The position numbers were made by a program, and so were the translations under genes. The notes beneath the pieces are model-generated. The model was not told the DNA's origin. It saw only the letters and a program-made list of their open reading frames with translations, and did no database searches. From Areca catechu (taxonomy: Eukaryota; Streptophyta; Magnoliopsida; Arecales; Arecaceae), in assembly GCA_021397845.1 (NCBI GenBank), contig CM038052.1, positions 173,898,183 to 173,962,182 of the forward strand: a stretch of DNA of 64,000 bases, given 5' to 3'. Shown piece after piece: positions 57,811 through 64,000 of this stretch (positions are counted from its first letter, which is position 1; every line of letters starts with the position of its first letter).

Positions 57811-58339
57811 CACTCAATGACAGCCATACATATCCTTTTACTGAGGTATCCATTGTTAAGATGTCTGCGCTCTTTAAATTGTCGATTTTTACATGTGTAA
57901 AACGATCTAAGGATAAATGGATTGGACCAAGTTATTTAGTTTCCATGCAAGCAAGAATAATAACATACAAAATCTTGATTCATATCCGCAGAATCAATAC
58001 TTCATTTCAGGTTATCTATTAACCTTCAACCTAGTCAATTTTGCAAGATTTAATTAATTCATCTAGCCTCATCTATCAATTTTTTTAAATTTATTAAATT
58101 CTTTAAAATTTATATTCAAAATCAAGAATCGACCAAATTAAATTTATTTTTTGATCTACTACTACCATTATGATCCTGCGGAGTTCCAGTTTTTATCATA
58201 CCCAGCCATTTCAAATTCGAATCGGAGATTCTACCCATGCCCAGTTCTGATTTTATCAAAAAAAAAATTTAAAAAAAATAAAAAAATCAAATCTTGATCA
58301 AGTACGTGGGATTTGATCAATTGGGTCGATTTTGGCATC

Positions 58340-58653
58340 TCAAGTTGCAAACTTAACTCTCGCGTCCCTGCAGCCACAAACCGCTGTCGGTGGCATTCTC
58401 GTAAAACTAAACAGGCCGCCTAGATCTTTAGACGGGGAGGGCATCGCGGTCGCATGGCCGATCCTCTTGCGGACCGACCACCGGATTCCAGTCCCCCACT
58501 TAAATTTAGCTTCGCTGCGACTCCCCAGCCCCAACCCAAACGCGGCTCTGTACCTATTACCTCCTCTCCCTCCTGAGCTTACCTCCACCGCGGTGCCCCG
58601 ATCCCCCGATTCCATTTTATGCGCCGGAGTCGAAGAACCGCCCACGGCCGCCG
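58340..58653 (+). promoter_or_regulatory. 5' flank and probable 5' UTR of the bHLH gene
   Basis: Base composition jumps from AT-rich to GC-rich at about 58350, as expected at the edge of a GC-rich gene. 'tacgtggg' at about 58302-58309 has an ACGT core. 'cttaaattta' at 58500-58509 is the only weak TATA-like site. Open frames over this stretch are not supported as genes. Confidence 0.35.
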
Positions 58654-60655
58654 ATGAACATCTGGACCGACGACAACTCCTCGATGATGGAGGCGTTCAT
58701 TGCCTCTTCCTCCGACCTCCCGCCGTTCCACTGGCCGCCGCCGGCGAGCCGTTCTCGCGGGCCCACTCCCCTCCTCGTCCTCCTCCCAGTCAACCGTCAC
58801 ATCGGAGGCCCCCCACCTCACCCAGGAGAGCCTCCAGCATAGGCTCCAAACCTTGATCGAGGGGCCGCGGCAAAACTGGACCTACGCCATCTTCTGGCAG
58901 TCCTCTGGGAACGCCGTCCTCGGGTGGGGCGACGGCTACTACAAGGGCTGCGAGGAGGACAAGCGGAAGCGGAGGGGCCGGGGCGGCTCCGCCGCCCCCG
59001 CGGCGGAGCAGGAGCACCGGAAGCGCGTGCTCCGGGAGCTCAATTCGCTTATCTCCGGTGGCGCCGGGGGCGCCGTCCACGACGACACGGTGGAGAGGAG
59101 GTCTCGGACACGGAGTGGTTCTTCCTGGTGTCGATGACGCAATCTTTCTTCGGCGGAGACGGGCTCCCTGGCCAGCCCTTTCTCGCCGGAGCCCCGACGT
59201 GGATCGCCGGCGGTGAGCGGATGACCCACGCGCCATCGACGGGCGCGCAGGCCCACGCGTTCGGGCTCCAGACCATGGCCTGCGTCCCGTAGCCTCCGGC
59301 GTCGTCGAGCTCGGATCGACGGAGCGCATCTTCCAGAGCTCCGAGATCGTGGCCAAGGTCCGCGCCCTCTTCAGGTTTGGAGGCCGCGAGGCGTCAGCCA
59401 CCGGTTCCTGGCCGCCGGCGCCACCTCGCCAATCGAATGGCGAGACCGATCCCTCCGTCCTCTGGATCTCCGGTCCGATCGTCCCCACCTCGGCCGCTCC
59501 CGAGATCTCGGTCTCGAAGCCCCCTTTCCCATTCGAACACCCTATCTCCAGTAGTCTCAGTGAAAAATCCTAGCTCGATCCCGGCCCCCCATCGCTCGCC
59601 GCCGCCGCCTCAAAGCAGCAGCACGAATCCCCAGACGCAATCCTTCCTCACGAGAGACTTCAGCTTCTCCGAATTCGGATTGAACGCCAACGCTTCCTCC
59701 CCCATCTGCAAGCCGGAATCCGGCGACCTGTCGAATTATGGCAATAGCAAGCGAAATCCTTCCACCCCCCGCCGCCAACGGCGGCTTCCTCTTCCACCAC
59801 GAGATCTCCACCGAGGGCAAGAACAAGAAAGCCGCAGTGGCCACATCGAGGGGGAGCAATGACGAGGGATTGTCTCCTTCTCATCAGCCGCCATAGCGGC
59901 GGCAGCACCTCGGCCCGTCCCTCCTCCTCCTCCGGCGGCGGCGGCGGCGGGGCGGCGCGGCGCCACGGGTTTGCTTACGAGCGACTCGGACCATTCCGAC
60001 CTCGATGCATCAGTTCGGGAGGTGGAGAGCAGCAGGGTGGTGGAGCCGGAAAAGCGGCCGAGGAAGCGCGGCCGGAAGCCGGCCAACGGCCGGGAGGAGC
60101 CGCTCAACCACGTGGAGGCCGAGAGGCAGCGCCGGGAGAAGCTCAATCAGAGGTTCTACGCCCTCCGTGCTGTAGTCCCGAATGTGTCCAAGATGGACAA
60201 AGCCTCCCTCCTCGCTGACTGCCGTCTCCTACATCAACGAGCTCCGGTCCAAGCTCCAGTCTTTAGAGCTGGACAAAGAACGCCTCCAATGCCAAGTCGA
60301 TACACTCAAAGAGGAGAGGGACTCGACATTGTCCCGACCGCGGCCGCTGCTCGATCATGACCCCAAGGCCATGATGAACGGCAGCGGGAGGTGCCGTGGG
60401 GTGGAGGTGGAGGTGAAGATACTCGGGTTGGAAGCGATGATTCGAGTGCAGTGTAACAAGAGGTTCCATCCGGCTGCAAGGCTGATGATGGCTCTCAGGG
60501 AGCTTGATCTCGAAGTAAATTATGCCAGTGTCTCGGTGGTGAAGGACCTCATGATGCAGCAGGCCACGGTCAAGATGCAGAGCCGGAGCTACACTCAGGA
60601 GCAGCTCGCCGCCGCACTCCTCGCCCGGGTTGCCGAGCCAATCCCCCTCAGCTGA
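58654..60655 (+). CDS. MYC2: MYC2-type bHLH transcription factor, reading frame broken by small indels
   Basis: The gene starts MNIWTDDNSSMMEAF, the family start, and is intronless, as MYC2 genes are. The bHLH-MYC_N region (about 58830-59380) has LTQESLQHRLQTLIEG, WTYAIFWQSS, LGWGDGYYKGCEEDKRKRRG, HRKRVLRELNSLISG and DTEWFFLVSMTQSF, and continues past VELGST. This region binds JAZ repressors and Mediator in known members. The bHLH is at about 60105-60270: HVEAERQRREKLNQRF has the H-E-R G-box contacts, then VVPNVSKMDKASLL and SYINELRSKLQ. An ACT-like C-terminus ends at TGA 60653-60655. Total length (~667 codons) is normal. The protein regulates jasmonate responses in the nucleus. At least six small indels put these parts in different frames, so no intact product can be read. 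Confidence 0.9.
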
Positions 60656-62659
60656 TAAAATTGTGAACCTAATAAACACCATGACCAATTCAAGGTTGTT
60701 TATGTGTTGGTGATATGTATCTATGGATAGCTTCATCTAGTCTGCAGTCTCTTTAGCATGGTTTATGAGATGGTAATCTTTTTTCCATTAGAGAGAAAGG
60801 AGGAGCTGCTGCTACTGATGATTTGCATTGAGTAGTGCTTCTTAGAGATCTGTTGTTTTGTTGTTGAGGATAATAGTGTTTTATAGGTATTAATCTCCAT
60901 GTAAAAGTGTATAGACATTTCTGCATGCCATTGTGGAGAATCTGTTGTTCTGTCTGGTTAACATGTGTTCAGGAGAGCAAATCATCTATATTTGAATGAA
61001 GTTAGTGGCCTCTATGATCAAAATGAGTCTTTCTGTTGCTTTCTTTTATGATCTAATTGTTACAGTGATCTAGCTTTTTTAAAGACCTCAATGCACTCAT
61101 ATCTCTGAGTGGAAACTTTATTAATCTGGATTCTTATGTCTCTTTTATGGAGAAAAGATTCCATGGACGCCAGCAAAAAACCCAAAGTGAGGAGCTTTAC
61201 TCATTTTGGTCATATAGTTGATTTTTATTTCATGTGCAGTGTGGACTTTGCCATATCTAACTTTTTTATTCCAATCTCTAGCTTATCTAGCTCCCTGCAT
61301 GAGCTGAAACACCCAATCTTAGCTACAATCCACTGCAGCTTCTCAGTAGTTGCTATAAATGTTACTTTGCTTCTGTTGTGTTAGCATTGGATTGGTGCCT
61401 CAGATCTTAACAATGTCCAGCATGCTTCCTTGGAATGCGGCTCAATATGTTTATAACTGGTACTTGATTGTGAACTTATTGCTGAGCAAAGATGCGTGGA
61501 AAATTATAGAGTGGGCTTGTTTTTACTGCTGCCGACTGGTTCGATCTTGTTGGTCGATGCATGGAGGTCAAGCATAGCACACGATGCTGGTCCTGTGGAT
61601 GACCATGCCTGAGGGAATGGCAGGAGAGGTGGTTAAGTAGGAGAATTTGGTAACTTGACGTATCAATATATTGCAACCATTAAGAAATGAGAATTACTTG
61701 GTAATAGCATTAAACGCATGGATGGGTAATTATACAAGGAATTTAGACCGGAGCAAAGGAACACACCCCAAAAACACTGGAAACAGTTGGAAAGGGTGTT
61801 GGATTTCTATTGCTTATCCTTTTTGTGCTAGGATTAAATATTCCTAGATTATCTTTGAGTACTGTCCTTTTGAGTCCTAGACTCAACACATTTGAGTTTG
61901 CTTTTTTAGTTCGAGTACAACACAGATATTTTTATCTTTTAATTACAGAAAAATATGATTTTACAAACGAGGGGAGAGAGAGAGATGTTAAGAGTTGGAG
62001 AGATTTTTTTTTTTTTTGGATGAGGAAAGGTGCCTTGGAGAGTTGAAGCTTCTTTGTGAAAGGAGCCAAACAAGTTCATTGAGGTCCTAAATGCTTTGTG
62101 GTGTTGTTTGAGAGCTAACTTGCTGACACCTCCATTTGTATCTTTTCCTGATCAATAGAGGCGATGCCGTGTGGTTGTGGAATTTTAATGGTGACATGGA
62201 ACTTGTTCTACCCCAAAGTCAGCAGCAGTAGTCCTCGTGGAACATGCGACTCAGAATAAATGCCTCAAGGAACGACATTTAAAAATGGGCCAATGAGTTT
62301 GGTAGGAGACTTTTCTACCTCCGTCAAAGAAAGAAGGTTGCCCCACTGAGTAGAACTACAACAGTAGTTTTACTGCATGAAGTAGTAGAGAATGTAGCCA
62401 TCCTGCTCTACATTATATCATCTTTCATTTATTTGTTTATTTTTAGATGGCAATAAGTTGACTAAGCCTTAATTATTAGGCTCTCTTGCATCATCGAAAT
62501 AAAATATGCTAAGATCTGGTGAAACCCCCAGGGATCATATTTCACCCAATTTAAGCAGATGGACCCTAATTATCAAGTGTAATTAGTAAAGCCAATCTTC
62601 TACTCAGTTGCTCTTGTGACAAAATATAAATGAACCACAACTAAAACCCCCAACCCACC
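60656..62659. other. 3' flank of the bHLH gene and intergenic DNA
   Basis: Likely 3' UTR at the start. No clear poly(A) signal stands out beyond an AATAAA only 16 bp after the stop (60671-60676). The remainder holds short ORFs without recognised motifs. Confidence 0.5.
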
Positions 62660-62890
62660 GGCGCATATATGAATATATATATATATACATGTATGTACAT
62701 GTATATATACATGTATATGTACATGTACTAATGTATATACATGTACATACATGTATATATACATGTATATATATATACATGTATGTACATATATATAATA
62801 CATATATATATATATATATTATGTATATATATGTAGTATATATGTATTATATATATGTATGTATATATGTATATATATATACATATAAAG
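62660..62890. repeat. TA/TG/ACATG microsatellite
   Basis: About 230 bp built from 'tatata', 'tacatg' and 'tatgtatg' steps. ORFs across it encode only Tyr/Ile repeats. Confidence 0.95.
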
Positions 62891-63018
62891 GGTGGATTCA
62901 TCTCAAGCAACTATTACTAGCAGGACCTGGCAATCACTCTCAACACACATCTCCGCTCCACAATTCTTGCAGGTCATGACCAAAAATCCATGGAGGTCCA
63001 AGCTTCGATCTTCAAAGG

Positions 63019-64000
63019 TGTTGCCAATCTCGCCGCGGTGGCTTGTAGCTCGTGAGCTGGCGCCGATTCTCGGACTCTTTCACCTCGAGATCTCCAAATT
63101 TTCGGACCTGCAAACAAAGATCAGAGACCTGGGCCGGGGGTTCAGGCGGGGGCACTCCGACAATCAAGTCAGAGAGCGGCAAGATAGAACAGGACCTCTA
63201 AGGCAGGCTCCCGAAGGATCCCTGTGCTTAGAGGAGATGTAAAATGAAAGAAGTGTGGGAAGAGAGGAGTTGAGGCCCAGCCTCCCATGCTAGGGCTACT
63301 CAGCTCTCGCCTCAGGACTTCCCGGGATCCTCCCGGATCGTTCTTTTGGTGTTCTTCTCCTTTTTTCCACCTACCTTTCCGTCCTTTTTACCGTCCCTTT
63401 ATACCACCGAACTGTCTTCAGCCCACGTCCCCTCCAAGGGGCTTCCTGAGACCTCTGGACCTTCTCCTTCCCCTTCTTCTTCAAGTTTGGGAGTTAAGTG
63501 GTCGGCCCGCCTCGTCCGCAGTGTGTCACGAAAGGGGGAAGACTGGTGAGGCCTTGGGCCGAGCGCGGGAGCTCTCCTTTCGGGGCGTTGACGATGGGCT
63601 TCCAGCTGTTTCAGGCTCCTGCCCGCTAGGATTTCATTCCTCGATTGCGGGGCCCTGACTAACTGGTATAAACGAGGTTTCGCGTATCACCACAGGCCAT
63701 ACCGGTGCATTGTACGGAGCACGGTGCGCGCTGGCTCTAGTGGCGACCTCGCGACCCGTGTCCCTGCCTCCTCGAGGCTTTGCAGAGTAGGGCTGACTAC
63801 GGCCGAGGTGGACCCGTCAGGGGGCGGCACATGGCGGTGGAGCGAGGGGCCGCCAGCTTCGACCGAGGTGGACCCCTCCTAGGTGGACACCTGGCGGAGT
63901 GGCAGAGAGAGGCTCGACTTCGATCGAGGTGGACCCATCTTGGGATGCCACTTGGCGAAGGAGCAGGAGGGCCCGACTCGACCTTGGCAGAGGTGGACCC
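63019..64000 (-). mobile_element. LTR of a third Tat subfamily, cut by the window end
   Basis: Begins TGTTGCCAATCTCG. It shares with the A and B LTRs the block 'ggacctgcaa', 'gacctgggccgggg' and 'ggcgggggcactccgac' at 63106-63165. Beyond that it diverges, with 'gaggtggaccc' repeated near 63808, 63864, 63927 and 63990. The interior and second LTR lie outside the window. Minus orientation is assigned by analogy with A and B. Confidence 0.75.

Noticed and set aside
58332..58856. 174-codon frame overlapping the start of the bHLH gene
   Set aside because: It is in the wrong frame for the MNIWTDDN start, is Pro/Ser-rich from GC-rich DNA, and has no family resemblance.
62600..62979. Tyr/Ile-rich open frames on both strands
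   Set aside because: They are translations of a TA/TG microsatellite.

Overview
The window is nuclear DNA from a flowering plant. It is mostly retrotransposons nested inside one another in AT-rich intergenic sequence, plus one recognisable host gene near the right end. The single-exon, very GC-rich MYC2-type bHLH gene, the Tat-lineage Ty3/gypsy elements, the tRNA-derived SINEs and the plant-mobile-domain gene relic suggest a monocot, possibly a palm. The species is inference.

Layout. 1-1026: a LINE 3' end, a short tandem repeat and a tRNA-Gln(UUG) gene or relic. 1032-20016: element A, a Tat-type gypsy element on the minus strand, bounded by the duplicated target GTTTC. It carries a spliced antisense gene on the plus strand. 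Two further elements are inserted in it: E (8079-9884, in integrase, target AGCTG) and C (14246-17595, in gag, target GGAGG). 20022-21875: AT-rich DNA with a GC-balanced island and a hAT-like end. 21880-28407: a decayed Ty1/copia element D on the plus strand (target AGAGA), with a complete 575-bp TRIM inside its gag (target GAAGA). 28413-35080: intergenic DNA with a MITE, a LINE 3' end, SINEs and microsatellites.

35085-50690: a plant-mobile-domain (PMD) gene relic, probably part of a transposon, split by element B (35953-46596, target ATATG). B is a second Tat element, shorter than A and with an eroded antisense gene. The PMD unit also holds a roughly 220-bp near-perfect hairpin whose arm shares a 16-nt stretch with the unit's own coding segment. 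This is the most unusual signal in the window. 50700-58340: AT-rich DNA with SINEs, a retroposon-like unit ending in a 48-bp poly(A), and a LINE end. 58654-60655: the MYC2-like gene, in which conserved domains are spread over all three frames by at least six small indels. 62660-62890: TA/TG microsatellite. 63019-64000: an LTR of a third Tat subfamily, running off the window.

How the parts relate. Most of the window records transposon insertion and decay. Insertion order is clear from nesting: A before C and E, D before the TRIM, the PMD unit before B. The premature stops examined in the gypsy pol genes are explained by C-to-T or G-to-A transitions, as expected from methylated, silenced DNA. 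The bHLH gene instead carries indels, several in homopolymers. It is either a recent pseudogene or a real gene damaged by sequencing or assembly error. All alignments were made by eye; no database or folding program was run.
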